A stretch of 64,000 bases of DNA, from NCBI RefSeq assembly GCF_003315795.1, contig NZ_QMEY01000033.1:1-64000 (forward strand), read 5' to 3'. Position 1 is the stretch's first letter. The number at the start of each line of letters is the position of its first letter. The stretch comes from Spongiactinospora rosea. Its GTDB lineage: Bacteria > Actinomycetota > Actinomycetes > Streptosporangiales > Streptosporangiaceae. Below, one piece after another: positions 34,223-42,732 of this stretch. Position numbers and translations under genes: made by a program. The notes beneath the pieces are model-generated. The model made no database searches and was not told the DNA's origin. It saw only the letters and a list, made by a program, of their open reading frames with translations.

Positions 34223-35317
34223 TTAGTGGATCATGTCCGCTATCGGGATCGCCGCGAAGGTGATCGTGGCGTAGGGACCGGATTCGCCGGTCTCGTACAG
34301 CAATCCGACCGTCTCCCCGTCCACCGCCACAAGATCGGAATAGGCCGCGGGCAGGCTGGAGAGCGTGAGGGCGTCCCGCCACGTACGGCCCGCGTCCTCA
34401 CTCGCGCGGATCGTCATCCGCGCCCGCGAATCGGGGTCGGCCGGGCCGGAGAACAGCAGCACCTCGGGATCGGGCCACTGCAGCACGCTGCCCTCCACCA
34501 CGGGGCCGACCAGCCCCTCCTGCGCCTGGAAGGGCGCTTCGAGGGTCTGCCCGCCGTCGGCGGAGTAGGCGTCGGCGCGGGTGCCGGGGGCGGTCGAGTC
34601 GGTACGGGTGTTCAGGTAGATCCGGCCGCCGGGGAGTTCGGCCGCGGTGGTCTCGTTGACGTTGATGCGGCCGTCCGGGTCGTCGTCCAGGTAGCCGAGC
34701 GTCCAGGTCTCGCCGCTGTCGTCGCTGAGCAGGCCGTGGCCGCCGTCGTACTTGCCCTCGGCACCGGTGTCGCCCTTCGCGGGCGGCACGGAGTGGTTGC
34801 CGGGGACCACGATCCGCCCGGCGTGCGTCCCGGCCCGGAGTTCCAGCGCGTGGCCCGGCGTGGTCGCGTACCAGCGCCACTCCCGCCGCTTGACGCTCGC
34901 GGTGATCTCCCGGGGCGGCGTCCAGGTCGCGCCGTCGTCCTCGCTGCGCTGGACGTAGACCCGGCGGCCCTCCTCGGCCTTGACCTGGCCCCTGCGGATC
35001 TTCTGTTCGGTGGCCGAGGCCGCGTTCTGGACGGAGACGAGCACGATCGGGCCGCCCGAGGTGACCACCGGCGCGGGGTTGCCCACCGTGCCGCCGCCGT
35101 CGCGGGCGGCGACCACCTGCAACGCGCCCCATGTACGCCCGCCGTCGGCGGACCGTCTGAGCACAAGGTCGATCCGGCCGGTGTCGCCGGCCGAGTCGCG
35201 CCGGCCCTCGGCGAACGCGAGCAGCGTGCCCGCGCCCGTCGCGACGATCGCCGGAATGCGATAGGTGTGATAACCCTCGGTACCCGCCCGGAACGGGACA
35301 GACTCAACGACCGCCAT
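34223..35317 (-). CDS. Exo-alpha-sialidase-like BNR-repeat protein
   Basis: 364 aa from ATG 35317 (MAVVESVPF, SD ggagg). GH33-like beta-propeller: a YRIPAIV motif carrying the substrate-binding Arg, Asp boxes SADGGRTWG, SEDDGATW, SDDSGETW and SEDAGRTW, an Arg/Glu-rich centre (NVNETTAAELPGGRIYLNTR) and a YSDLVAVDG end. Sialidases release terminal sialic acids. There is no signal peptide, so either it acts inside the cell or is exported without one. It precedes the CHAP gene in the same direction after a 320-bp gap. Confidence 0.9.
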   Translation of the reverse strand: MAVVESVPFRAGTEGYHTYRIPAIVATGAGTLLAFAEGRRDSAGDTGRIDLVLRRSADGGRTWGALQVVAARDGGGTVGNPAPVVTSGGPIVLVSVQNAASATEQKIRRGQVKAEEGRRVYVQRSEDDGATWTPPREITASVKRREWRWYATTPGHALELRAGTHAGRIVVPGNHSVPPAKGDTGAEGKYDGGHGLLSDDSGETWTLGYLDDDPDGRINVNETTAAELPGGRIYLNTRTDSTAPGTRADAYSADGGQTLEAPFQAQEGLVGPVVEGSVLQWPDPEVLLFSGPADPDSRARMTIRASEDAGRTWRDALTLSSLPAAYSDLVAVDGETVGLLYETGESGPYATITFAAIPIADMIH

Positions 35318-35363
35318 CAGGGCCTCCGTACGCGTATGGACGGCAGCTTTCGGCGCTTCGACG

Positions 35364-37418
35364 CTAACCCCGACCGGCGGGCGGTGCGACGGCTTCGGCG
35401 GAACTCTCATCATCGCCGGGCGGTTCGTCCACCGGGCGCTGATCGGTGGGCGTGGGCTCCTCCGCGCACGGCGGCCCGGTGAGCAGGGCCTCTCTGACCT
35501 CGGGGCCGCCCTTGGCCGCGCGGTCGGTGGACACCAGGACGCCCAGGTGGGCCCGTTCGCCGCAGGGTACGTCGCCGAGCGGGTTCTTGATCTCCACGGT
35601 GTACTCGGTGCGCCCGCGCAGGATCCGGCGGTCCGTGCGCAGGGTGCGGGCCGCGCCTTCGCCGTCGCGGCGGGTGTAGGCCACGGTCAGGCGTACCGGG
35701 CCGGGACCGCCGGTCGTGACGCGGAGACTGCCCGCCGAACCGTCCCAGGCGACCACCTGCGCCTCCCGCACGGCGGGCGGCGGGCACGCGTCCCCTCGTA
35801 CGACGGCCGTCCGGGACGCGGTGCCCCCGCCCGGCACGGCCGTCACGGTCAGCCGCCGGTAGACCGTCGTGTCGCACGCCGGGCGGGCGAACGGATGGGT
35901 GAGGACCCGGGTGTAGGCGCTCGCCCCGGCGAGGGTGAACGTACGCGGCGGGGCGGTGGTCAGCCGGTCGGGCGCGGGGCCTTCGGCGAACAGCGCGGCC
36001 ACGGTCACGCTGCCCCGGGTGGACGCGGAAAGGCTCAGCGTCCCCCGGCCGCCGTCGAAGGCGGCGATGCGTAACCCCTTGACCGTGTGCGCGGGCGCCG
36101 GAGTGCCGCTGGCGCTCACCGGACGCGGTTCGGTGGGGGCGGCCGTCCATACGGCCCGCGGGCTCCGCTCGCCCTGCCCGGTGGTGGTGGCGGTGGGCGT
36201 GGCCCTGGCGTCCCGCTCCTCACCGGGGGGACGCTCGGGGGACTGGCCGCGCGGCTCGCGCGGCGGCGTGGCCAGGAAGGTGTCGGGGGTGCCGTCGGCG
36301 GCCAGCAGGATCACGGTGACCGCGGCGGCGGCCATCCCGGCGGCCACGGCGAGCCGCGGCCGCGCTCCGAGAGCCTGCGAGGCCCGCCGCGTACGCCGCC
36401 GCCCCCCGGACCCGGTGATCCGGCCGAGGAGCAGCGCGATCCGCGATGGCCGCCGCCGTTCGGCGGCGCGGGAGCCGTGCTTCGGCCCGCCGTCGCGGGG
36501 ATGCGGCTCGCTCCGGTCGCCGATCGTGGGGCGCTCACCATCGCGGGGGTGCGGCCCTGTGAGCCTGCCGAGGAGCAGGGTGACGCGGGAAGGTCGTCGC
36601 CGGTCGGTGGCCGTGCGGGCGCGGGGGAGGGGGCCCGCCAGGGGGAAGCGCAGGGCCAGTGTCGTCGCCAGTTCGGCCAGGTGACGCCGCCCCCGCTTGT
36701 CCCACTCGGGGCCGTAGGCGGCGCGTGCGGCGGCGTCCAGCGCCGTGGCGTGCGCGCGGGCGTTCGCCGGGCGCGGTTCCGGGTCGCCCGACAGCCCGGC
36801 CGCGACCGCGTCCCGTACCGAGCCCGGGACCTTGCGCAGGGTCTCCTCCTGCGGCGGGCCGCCGGTCAGGCACTCCACCAGCGCGCAGGTGACGGCGTGC
36901 AGGTCCGCGGCGGCCTCCCCGGCCGCCAGGCCGTCCGGCAGGGGGTACGGCGGAGCGCTCCCGGGCGGCGTCAGCCCGAAGTCCGCGATCTTGACCGTCC
37001 CGTCCGCCTGGACCAGGACGTTCTCCGGCTTGAACGAGCGGTGCGCGATCCCCAGGTCGTGGGCCGTGGCCAGACCCGCGAGGCACCCGTTGACCAGGAA
37101 GAGCGCGGCCTCCGGACTCATCGTGCGGTGCTCGTCCAGGATCGCGCGCAGCGAGACCCCGTCGACCAGCTCCGTCACCAGGGCCGCGCTCGTCCGCGTC
37201 TCGACGTACTCGTGCATCCGCACCACATGCGGGTCGTCCAGCCCGACCAGGTGGCGCGCCTCCGCACGGAAGCGGGCCAGGAACGCGGGGTCCGCCCACA
37301 GCAGCGGACGCAGGAACCTGATCGCGACGTAGGCTCCGGTCGCCGTGTACGTCGCCAGCACGACCCGCCCGGCCGCGCCACTGCCCAACTGGCGTACTTC
37401 CTCATACCCGGATACCAT
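35364..37418 (-). CDS. Membrane Ser/Thr kinase-like protein, predicted pseudokinase
   Basis: 684 aa from ATG 37418 ([14 protein letters not shown], preceded by a G-rich SD); GTG 37481 behind a TAAATA -10-like box is the alternative. The kinase-like domain has two key changes: the beta3 lysine is Arg34 (VAIRFL) and the catalytic Asp is Ser128 (AHRSFKPEN); DFG (146-148) is kept. After it come a cytoplasmic duplication ([16 protein letters not shown] and [16 protein letters not shown]), one TM near residues 340-360 ([19 protein letters not shown]) and an extracellular part with two beta-rich modules containing paired cysteines. It is probably a signalling scaffold rather than an active kinase. 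Confidence 0.88.
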   Translation of the reverse strand: MVSGYEEVRQLGSGAAGRVVLATYTATGAYVAIRFLRPLLWADPAFLARFRAEARHLVGLDDPHVVRMHEYVETRTSAALVTELVDGVSLRAILDEHRTMSPEAALFLVNGCLAGLATAHDLGIAHRSFKPENVLVQADGTVKIADFGLTPPGSAPPYPLPDGLAAGEAAADLHAVTCALVECLTGGPPQEETLRKVPGSVRDAVAAGLSGDPEPRPANARAHATALDAAARAAYGPEWDKRGRRHLAELATTLALRFPLAGPLPRARTATDRRRPSRVTLLLGRLTGPHPRDGERPTIGDRSEPHPRDGGPKHGSRAAERRRPSRIALLLGRITGSGGRRRTRRASQALGARPRLAVAAGMAAAAVTVILLAADGTPDTFLATPPREPRGQSPERPPGEERDARATPTATTTGQGERSPRAVWTAAPTEPRPVSASGTPAPAHTVKGLRIAAFDGGRGTLSLSASTRGSVTVAALFAEGPAPDRLTTAPPRTFTLAGASAYTRVLTHPFARPACDTTVYRRLTVTAVPGGGTASRTAVVRGDACPPPAVREAQVVAWDGSAGSLRVTTGGPGPVRLTVAYTRRDGEGAARTLRTDRRILRGRTEYTVEIKNPLGDVPCGERAHLGVLVSTDRAAKGGPEVREALLTGPPCAEEPTPTDQRPVDEPPGDDESSAEAVAPPAGRG

Positions 37419-37656
37419 CCGCCCCCCTATCGAGTACTGCGCCACAAATTTGACGGTCTCACCCCGGGGGTCGGTTGTCACGGAAGCCGATATTTAGCTA
37501 TTTGTCGCCACACCTAATCGGCGCCCGGCGGCCATCTGAACGGCCCTACAACATGATCGCCGCCGCCCGCGAATACGCGAGCGGCGGCGATATCAGTGAA
37601 GATGGAAGTGATATGTGTGATCTAAGTGGTGCGAGTGATGAGAGGGGACCGGCCGA

Positions 37657-37857
37657 TCATCGGCCCAGGTCGTACTCCCCGCTCTTGACGCCCGCGACGA
37701 ACGCCCCCCACTCCGCGGGGGTGAACCGCAGCTCACCGCCACCGGGGCGCTTGGAGTCGCGGACGCCGACGGCGCCGCTCGCGACGGAAACCTCCACGCA
37801 GTTTCCGCCACCGCTGTAGGAGCTCTTGACCCAGCCTTCTCTCGCGAACTCGTTCAC
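37657..37857 (-). CDS. DUF397 family small regulatory protein
   Basis: 66 aa from GTG 37857 (SD aaaggg). The DUF397 signature is complete: WVKSSYSGGGNCVEVSV, VGVRDSKRPGGGELRFTPAEWGAFVAGVKSGEYD. In Streptomyces these small acidic proteins are paired with WhiJ-like XRE regulators and modulate them. Its start is 20 bp after the XRE stop, same strand, so the two form an operon. Confidence 0.92.
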   Translation of the reverse strand: MNEFAREGWVKSSYSGGGNCVEVSVASGAVGVRDSKRPGGGELRFTPAEWGAFVAGVKSGEYDLGR

Positions 37858-37877
37858 GTGTGCCCTTTCCCAAACGG

Positions 37878-38723
37878 TTAGACGAGACTGTCTGTCATAT
37901 CGCGGATCAGATTCGCCGAGTCGCCCGTGTTCAACGCGGACGCCCGCAGGTGGTCGAACACCAGCGTGGCGCGCCGCGTCTCCTCGGGTTCCTCCAGGTA
38001 CACGCATCCCATGAGATGCTCCAGATAGAGCACGTCCGGGTATCCGTCGAACGTCAGCAGTACGAACGAGCCGTCGATCGCCGCGTGCACCCCCGCGCTG
38101 AACGGGAGCACCTGAAGCGACACGTTGGCCAGTTCGCCCAGCTCAAGCAGCCGCCGAAGCTGGGCGCGCATGATGGCCGGGCCGCCGACGACACGGCGCA
38201 GCGCCGCCTCCTCGACGATCTGCCAGACGTTCAGCGGACTGGTGCCGGCGGTCAGCCGTGCCTGCCGCCCGAGCCGTACGCGCACGGCCCGGTCCGCCTC
38301 CTCCGAACTCACCTGCCGCGATCCGAGCAGCACGGCGCGCGCGTAGTCCCCGGTCTGGAACAGGCCGGGGATCACTTGCGCGTCGTAGCCACGATAGGTC
38401 GCCGCCTCCGCCTCGAAGCCGAGGAACTGGGTGAACCCCGTTTTGAGCACTGCGCGGTAGGGGTGCCACCACCCCTGCCTGCGAGCCTCACGCGCGAGCC
38501 GTACCAGTTCGGTGCGCTCTTCGGCGGTGACGGTGTAGATCTCGCACAGTTCCATCACCTCGCCCGAGGTGATGCGCATGCGCGCGTTCTCCATCCGGCT
38601 GATCTTGGACTGGTCCCAGCCTGCCAGGCGTGCCGCCTGTTCGCCGCTGAGCCCGGCCGCCTCCCGGATGCGCCGGATCTCATGCGCGAGACGCCTGCCA
38701 CGAACCGTGGGTACGTAGGCCAT
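37878..38723 (-). CDS. WhiJ-like XRE regulator with DUF5753 domain
   Basis: 281 aa from ATG 38723 (MAYVPTVRGRRLAHEIRRI). An N-terminal XRE helix-turn-helix (AAGLSGEQAARLAGWDQSKISRMEN) and a DUF5753 C-terminus (YDAQVIPGLFQTGDYARAVL, VWQIVEEAALRRVVGG, QVLPFSAGVHAAIDGSFVLLTF) define the WhiJ-like class tied to development and antibiotic control. With the downstream DUF397 gene and the divergent RsbW-like ATPase it makes the classic three-gene cluster. Confidence 0.94.
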   Translation of the reverse strand: MAYVPTVRGRRLAHEIRRIREAAGLSGEQAARLAGWDQSKISRMENARMRITSGEVMELCEIYTVTAEERTELVRLAREARRQGWWHPYRAVLKTGFTQFLGFEAEAATYRGYDAQVIPGLFQTGDYARAVLLGSRQVSSEEADRAVRVRLGRQARLTAGTSPLNVWQIVEEAALRRVVGGPAIMRAQLRRLLELGELANVSLQVLPFSAGVHAAIDGSFVLLTFDGYPDVLYLEHLMGCVYLEEPEETRRATLVFDHLRASALNTGDSANLIRDMTDSLV

Positions 38724-38842
38724 TGCTTCTCCGCATAATGTTCCGATTTCCCTTGCGGCACCCGAGCTGCCGCGACAAGGTGTAACCATACGACTACGGA
38801 ACCTGTACGGGGGCGGGTTTCGACGAGTCCGAGGGGGAGGCC

Positions 38843-39280
38843 ATGTCCAGGGCAAGGTTGCTGGGATCACTAGACATCCCGGGTACGGCCGCCGCCCCCG
38901 CGCATGCGCGGAGCTACCTGCGCACGATCCTCGATCCCACCCTGCACGCGCTCGACGCGATCGCCGACGTGACCCTGCTGACCAGCGAATTGGTCACCAA
39001 CGCGGTCGTCCACACCGCCTCGGGCGACGGCGGCAAGGTGACCGTCAGCGTGATGGAGTTCCCCGGTGGGGGCATCCTGGTCCAGGTCGCCGACGAGGGC
39101 GGGCCGACGCGCCCGACCCCGCGGGCGCCCGACGACGAGTTCGACCTGCACGGCCGTGGCCTGCGGCTGGTCGACGCGCTGGCGGCGACCTGGGGTCACC
39201 AGCGCGACGGCGTCGGCACCACCACGTGGTTCATGGTGGACGCGGGCGAGGTACAGGTCGAGCGGCGGGACGCCTCGTGA
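38843..39280 (+). CDS. RsbW-like ATP-binding regulatory protein
   Basis: 145 aa HATPase_c domain of the anti-sigma factor class: N box LLTSELVTNAVVHT, G1 VQVADEGG, G2 HGRGLRLVDALAATWG. Such proteins bind ATP and either phosphorylate anti-sigma antagonists or bind a partner regulator. It is divergent from the WhiJ-like gene (119-bp gap), the arrangement seen in abaA-like loci of Streptomyces. ATG 38843. Confidence 0.92.
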   Translation: MSRARLLGSLDIPGTAAAPAHARSYLRTILDPTLHALDAIADVTLLTSELVTNAVVHTASGDGGKVTVSVMEFPGGGILVQVADEGGPTRPTPRAPDDEFDLHGRGLRLVDALAATWGHQRDGVGTTTWFMVDAGEVQVERRDAS

Positions 39281-39292
39281 GGCCCGATCCGG

Positions 39293-39949
39293 TCACACAG
39301 AGTGACCGTCGGCGGCGCGGGAAGGGCCGAGCAGTCTGCTCGACTCCGACTCCTGGGCCAGCCGGCGCAGTACGTCGAAGAGCCGCCCGTACAGCACCGT
39401 GCCGATCACCAGATGCTCGACGGCGGCGTCCCGCGGCCCCTCGAACGGCACCCCGGCCAGCTCGTGCTCGGCCAGCGCGTGCGCGGCCCGCGCATAGGGC
39501 AGCACCGCCTCCGGGTCTGTGGCCATGCCGAGCCGGTCCAGCGTCAGCAGGCTCTGGGCCAGCTCGTCCAGGGCGGGCGCGTCCGGGTTGATCGACCAGC
39601 CGAGGTCGCCGGTCAGCGTACGGGCCCGGTCGCGGGCCTCCCGCCAGGCGGTCTCGTCGGCGTCGGGCTCGACGTCCGGGGCGAGCGCGTAGTGCGCGGT
39701 GCCGAGCATGTGGTGCACCGGCAGGTCCTCGTCCTGCACGGCGGCGACCACCTTGCGGATGGCGGCCACCGGCAGCCGCCCCACCTCGATCAGCGCCCGG
39801 ATCAGCCGGAGCCTGCGCAGGTGGTCCTCGTCGTAGACGGCCCGGGTGGCGGACGTCTGCTCGCCCTGCGGGAGCAGGCCCTCGCGCAGGTAGTACTTGA
39901 TCGTCGGGATGGGCACCTGCGACCGCGCGCTCAGTTCGGAGATCCGCAT
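39293..39949 (-). CDS. MerR family transcriptional regulator
   Basis: 218 aa. The MerR helix-turn-helix fills residues 1-70 (MRISELSARSQVPIPTIKYYLREGLLPQGEQTSATRAVYDEDHLRRLRLI split over this span). A helical effector domain without a cysteine metal site follows, so a metal sensor is unlikely. It converges with the ATPase gene (12-bp gap). Target and ligand are unknown. Confidence 0.91.
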   Translation of the reverse strand: MRISELSARSQVPIPTIKYYLREGLLPQGEQTSATRAVYDEDHLRRLRLIRALIEVGRLPVAAIRKVVAAVQDEDLPVHHMLGTAHYALAPDVEPDADETAWREARDRARTLTGDLGWSINPDAPALDELAQSLLTLDRLGMATDPEAVLPYARAAHALAEHELAGVPFEGPRDAAVEHLVIGTVLYGRLFDVLRRLAQESESSRLLGPSRAADGHSV

Positions 39950-39964
39950 TGTTAGATAGTAGCG

Positions 39965-40975
39965 CTAACCAACCCCTGTGCCGCCGGTGAAGACGTCGTG
40001 CGCGGGCGCGTCGCGTTCGCCCAGGATGTCCAGCGCGGCCAGCCAGGCCGCCGCGCCCGCGCCGTCGGCGGCGACCGTGACCGGGGCGTCCCAGCGTTCG
40101 CGTAGCAGGGCGTGCACGGCCCGCCGTACCGGACCATGGCTGGTCAGCACACTTCCCGCCAGGACGATGGGGGTGCGCGCGCCGGGCGGGCGCACGCTCG
40201 CCACCGTGCCGGTGAGCAGCCGCGCCGCCTCCGCCACGATCTCCAGCGCCATCTCGTCGCCCGCCTCGGCCGCCCGGCTCACCAGCGGGGCCAGCCTGGC
40301 CAGCTCGATCGGCGGGCGGGCCTGGGCGGCGGCGATCACCGGTCCGGCCGCGCCTCTGCCGGTGCCCGCGGGCTCGGTACCGAGGATCGCGCGGACGACC
40401 ATGCCGGTCAGCGGCCCCGGTGGATCGCCCGCGGCCATGGCGTGCACCACGCGCCTGGCGGCCTGGTGGCCGATCCAGTGGCCCGAGCCGAGGTCGCCGA
40501 ACAGCCAGCCGAGGCCGTCGGCGACGGCCCCCAGGTCCCGCCCGGCCACCGCCGCCGCGATCGCGCCGGTACCGGCCAGCAGTACGTGGCCGTCCGGCTC
40601 CGGGGTGCCCGCGGCGAAGGCCACCAGTACGTCGTCGATCGCGGTCACCGGCCCGGCGGCCCCCAGGGCCTCCCAGATGCCGGTGAAGGCCGCGCGTCCC
40701 TCGCCGTGGTACAGCGGGCCGCCCCCGGCGATCCCGGCCACCCCGCCGAGCACCCGCGGCCGGCCGTACTCCCGCGCGTAGGCGTCCAGCGCCTCGCCCG
40801 CCGCCGCGGCCATGGCGGCGCAGGCCACGGAGACCCCGTGCGCGCTGGGGTTGCCGGGGCCCGCGACCCCGCGGGCGAGCCGGGAGCCGTCGAGCGCGGC
40901 GGCCACCGCCCGGGTGTTGGAGCCGCCCACGTCCAGGCCCAGCACCACACCGTCTAGAGCGCGTTCCTCAGACAT
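39965..40975 (-). CDS. BadF/BadG-type N-acetylglucosamine kinase
   Basis: 336 aa from ATG 40975 (MSEERALDGVVLG). ASKHA-fold kinase: phosphate-1 motif LGLDVGGSNTRAVAA, GGVAGIAGGG, the acidic AIDDVLVAFAAG, adenosine/phosphate-2 motif LLAGTGAIAAAV and GDLGSGHWIGHQAARR. These enzymes phosphorylate GlcNAc to GlcNAc-6-phosphate in the cytoplasm. Divergent from the RpiR regulator that opens the aminosugar uptake operon, it supplies the phosphorylation step there. Substrate inferred from family and context. Confidence 0.9.
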   Translation of the reverse strand: MSEERALDGVVLGLDVGGSNTRAVAAALDGSRLARGVAGPGNPSAHGVSVACAAMAAAAGEALDAYAREYGRPRVLGGVAGIAGGGPLYHGEGRAAFTGIWEALGAAGPVTAIDDVLVAFAAGTPEPDGHVLLAGTGAIAAAVAGRDLGAVADGLGWLFGDLGSGHWIGHQAARRVVHAMAAGDPPGPLTGMVVRAILGTEPAGTGRGAAGPVIAAAQARPPIELARLAPLVSRAAEAGDEMALEIVAEAARLLTGTVASVRPPGARTPIVLAGSVLTSHGPVRRAVHALLRERWDAPVTVAADGAGAAAWLAALDILGERDAPAHDVFTGGTGVG

Positions 40976-41011
40976 GACCACATCCTGGGACTTGACTCCT
41001 GGCGAACGCAA

Positions 41012-41022
41012 GAATAATTTTC
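41012..41022. promoter_or_regulatory. Candidate RpiR/MurR operator between kinase and rpiR
   Basis: GAATAATTTTC is an AT-rich near-palindrome in the 79-bp divergent region, contrasting sharply with the GC-rich surroundings. RpiR-family sites have GAAA-N-TTTC-type symmetry. It lies 33 bp before the rpiR GTG and 36 bp before the kinase start, so one site could control both. Confidence 0.5.
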
Positions 41023-41054
41023 ATCCAATCGTCCCAATCGTGAAAGGAATGCTT

Positions 41055-41927
41055 GTGGCCGGAGGGGTGCTCGGACGCATCCAGGCCGAGCTGCCCGGTC
41101 TGCCCGAGGCGCTGCGGCGCGTCGGGGAGCTGATCCTCGCGGATCCGGGGGAGGCGGCACGCTCGACGATCATCACGCTCGCCGAGCGGAGCGGCAGCTC
41201 TCCCGCGACCGTGACCAGGTTCTGCAGGGTGTTCGGCTTCGCCGGATACGCCGAGCTGCGGGTCAGCCTGGCCACCGAGACCGGCAGGGCGGCCCAGGCC
41301 AACTGGGGCCGGGGCGTGGGCCGGGACATCGGGCCCACCGACCCGCTGGACACCGCGATCGAGACGATGGCCGCGTCCGACTCGCGGCTGATCCAGGAGA
41401 CCGCCGCCCAGCTCGACACCGACATGGTGGCCAAGGTGGCCGAGGCCATCGTGTCCGCCCGCCGGGTGCTGCTGTTCGGGGTGTCCATCAGCGGGGCGGT
41501 CGCGGGCATGCTGGAGGCGCGGCTGCGCCGGATCAGCATCCCCTGCTGGAGCCACACCGACGCGCACGAGGCGCTGGCCGACGCCTCACTGCTCGCCGCC
41601 CAGGACGTCGCCATCGGCATCTCGCACCGGGGCCGCACCCGGGAGGTGCTGGAGGCGCTGGCCGAGGCGGGCGCGCACGGCGCGACGCTGGTCGCGGTGA
41701 CGTCGTTCGCCAGGTCGCCGCTCGCCGAGCTGTCGGACCTGGTGCTCACCACAGCGGGCCGGGACATCAAGACCTTCCGCCCGGGCGGGCTGGCCGCCGT
41801 CCACTCCCAGCTCTTCGTGCTCGACGCGGTCTACGTGGCGGTCGCCCAGCGCACCTACGAGCGGTCCAGGGACGCCTACGAGCTGACCATCAACGCGGTC
41901 GAGAGCCACCGTGTCGAAAGGGGTTGA
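41055..41927 (+). CDS. MurR/RpiR family sugar-phosphate-responsive regulator
   Basis: 290 aa from GTG 41055 (SD aaagga, 6-nt spacing; ATG 41049 overlaps the SD). The N-terminal RpiR helix-turn-helix (STIITLAERSGSSPATVTRFCRVFGFAGYAELRVSL) is followed by a SIS domain (RVLLFGVSISGAVAGMLEARL; AIGISHRGRTREVLEAL) that binds a phosphosugar. It probably represses the aminosugar genes until GlcNAc-6-P or MurNAc-6-P binds. It is followed by the SIS gene after 7 bp. Confidence 0.94.
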   Translation: MAGGVLGRIQAELPGLPEALRRVGELILADPGEAARSTIITLAERSGSSPATVTRFCRVFGFAGYAELRVSLATETGRAAQANWGRGVGRDIGPTDPLDTAIETMAASDSRLIQETAAQLDTDMVAKVAEAIVSARRVLLFGVSISGAVAGMLEARLRRISIPCWSHTDAHEALADASLLAAQDVAIGISHRGRTREVLEALAEAGAHGATLVAVTSFARSPLAELSDLVLTTAGRDIKTFRPGGLAAVHSQLFVLDAVYVAVAQRTYERSRDAYELTINAVESHRVERG

Positions 41928-41934
41928 GTAGATC

Positions 41935-42696
41935 GTGGACATCGGCGCCGCCGCCTACGTCGAGCAGATCGAGAAGCTGGTGAGCGAGGTCGCACGGGCC
42001 CAGGCCGAGCCGGTACGCCGGGCCGCCGCCCTCGTGACCGCCGCGCTGCGCGCCGGAGGCGTGGTCAACGCCTTCGGCTCCGGCCACTCCGAGGCCATCG
42101 CCATGGAGATCGCCGGCCGGGCGGGCGGGCTCGTCCCGACCAACCGGCTCGCGCTGCGCGACGTCGTCGTCTACGGCGGCGAACCGGTGAGCATGCTCAC
42201 CGCCGCCAACGCCCGTGAGCTGGAACGCGACCCCACCATCGCGCAGCGGATCTACGACCTGGCGCCGGTGCGGCCGGAGGACGTGTTCGTGCTGATCTCC
42301 AGCTCCGGGGTGAACGGCTCGATCGTGGAACTGGCCGAGATCGTCAAACGCAACGGCCACGGGCTGATCGCGATCACCTCCGTGCGGCACAGCACGGAGA
42401 TGACCTCGCGTCACCCCTCCGGGCACAAGCTGCTCGACCTCGCCGACGTGGTGCTCGACAACGGCGCGCCGTACGGCGACGCGGTCATGCCGCTGCCCGG
42501 CGGCGCCTCCACCGGCGCGGTGTCCACGATCACCTCGGCGCTGCTCGCGCAGATGGTGGTCGCCGAGGTCGTCAGGGAACTGCTGGAGGCGGGGGAGACC
42601 CCGCCCATGTACCGGTCGGTCAACGTGGCCGGCGGCGACGAGCACAACCGCGCGCTGGAGGCCCGCTACGCCGGGCGGATCCGCCGGGGCGCCTGA
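41935..42696 (+). CDS. SIS domain sugar isomerase-like protein (UPF0309)
   Basis: 253 aa, a single SIS domain: GGVVNAFGSGHSEAIAMEIAGRAGG and VFVLISSSGVNGSIVELAEIVKRNG are the phosphosugar-binding loops. UPF0309 members are presumed isomerases or etherase-like enzymes for aminosugar phosphates. GTG 41935, 7 bp after rpiR and 36 bp before ngcE, so in one operon. A role in GlcNAc-6-P or MurNAc-6-P metabolism is inferred from context. Confidence 0.88.
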   Translation: MDIGAAAYVEQIEKLVSEVARAQAEPVRRAAALVTAALRAGGVVNAFGSGHSEAIAMEIAGRAGGLVPTNRLALRDVVVYGGEPVSMLTAANARELERDPTIAQRIYDLAPVRPEDVFVLISSSGVNGSIVELAEIVKRNGHGLIAITSVRHSTEMTSRHPSGHKLLDLADVVLDNGAPYGDAVMPLPGGASTGAVSTITSALLAQMVVAEVVRELLEAGETPPMYRSVNVAGGDEHNRALEARYAGRIRRGA

Positions 42697-42732
42697 ACCA
42701 CCAGGTCACATCACCACAGGAGGGACCCCACC

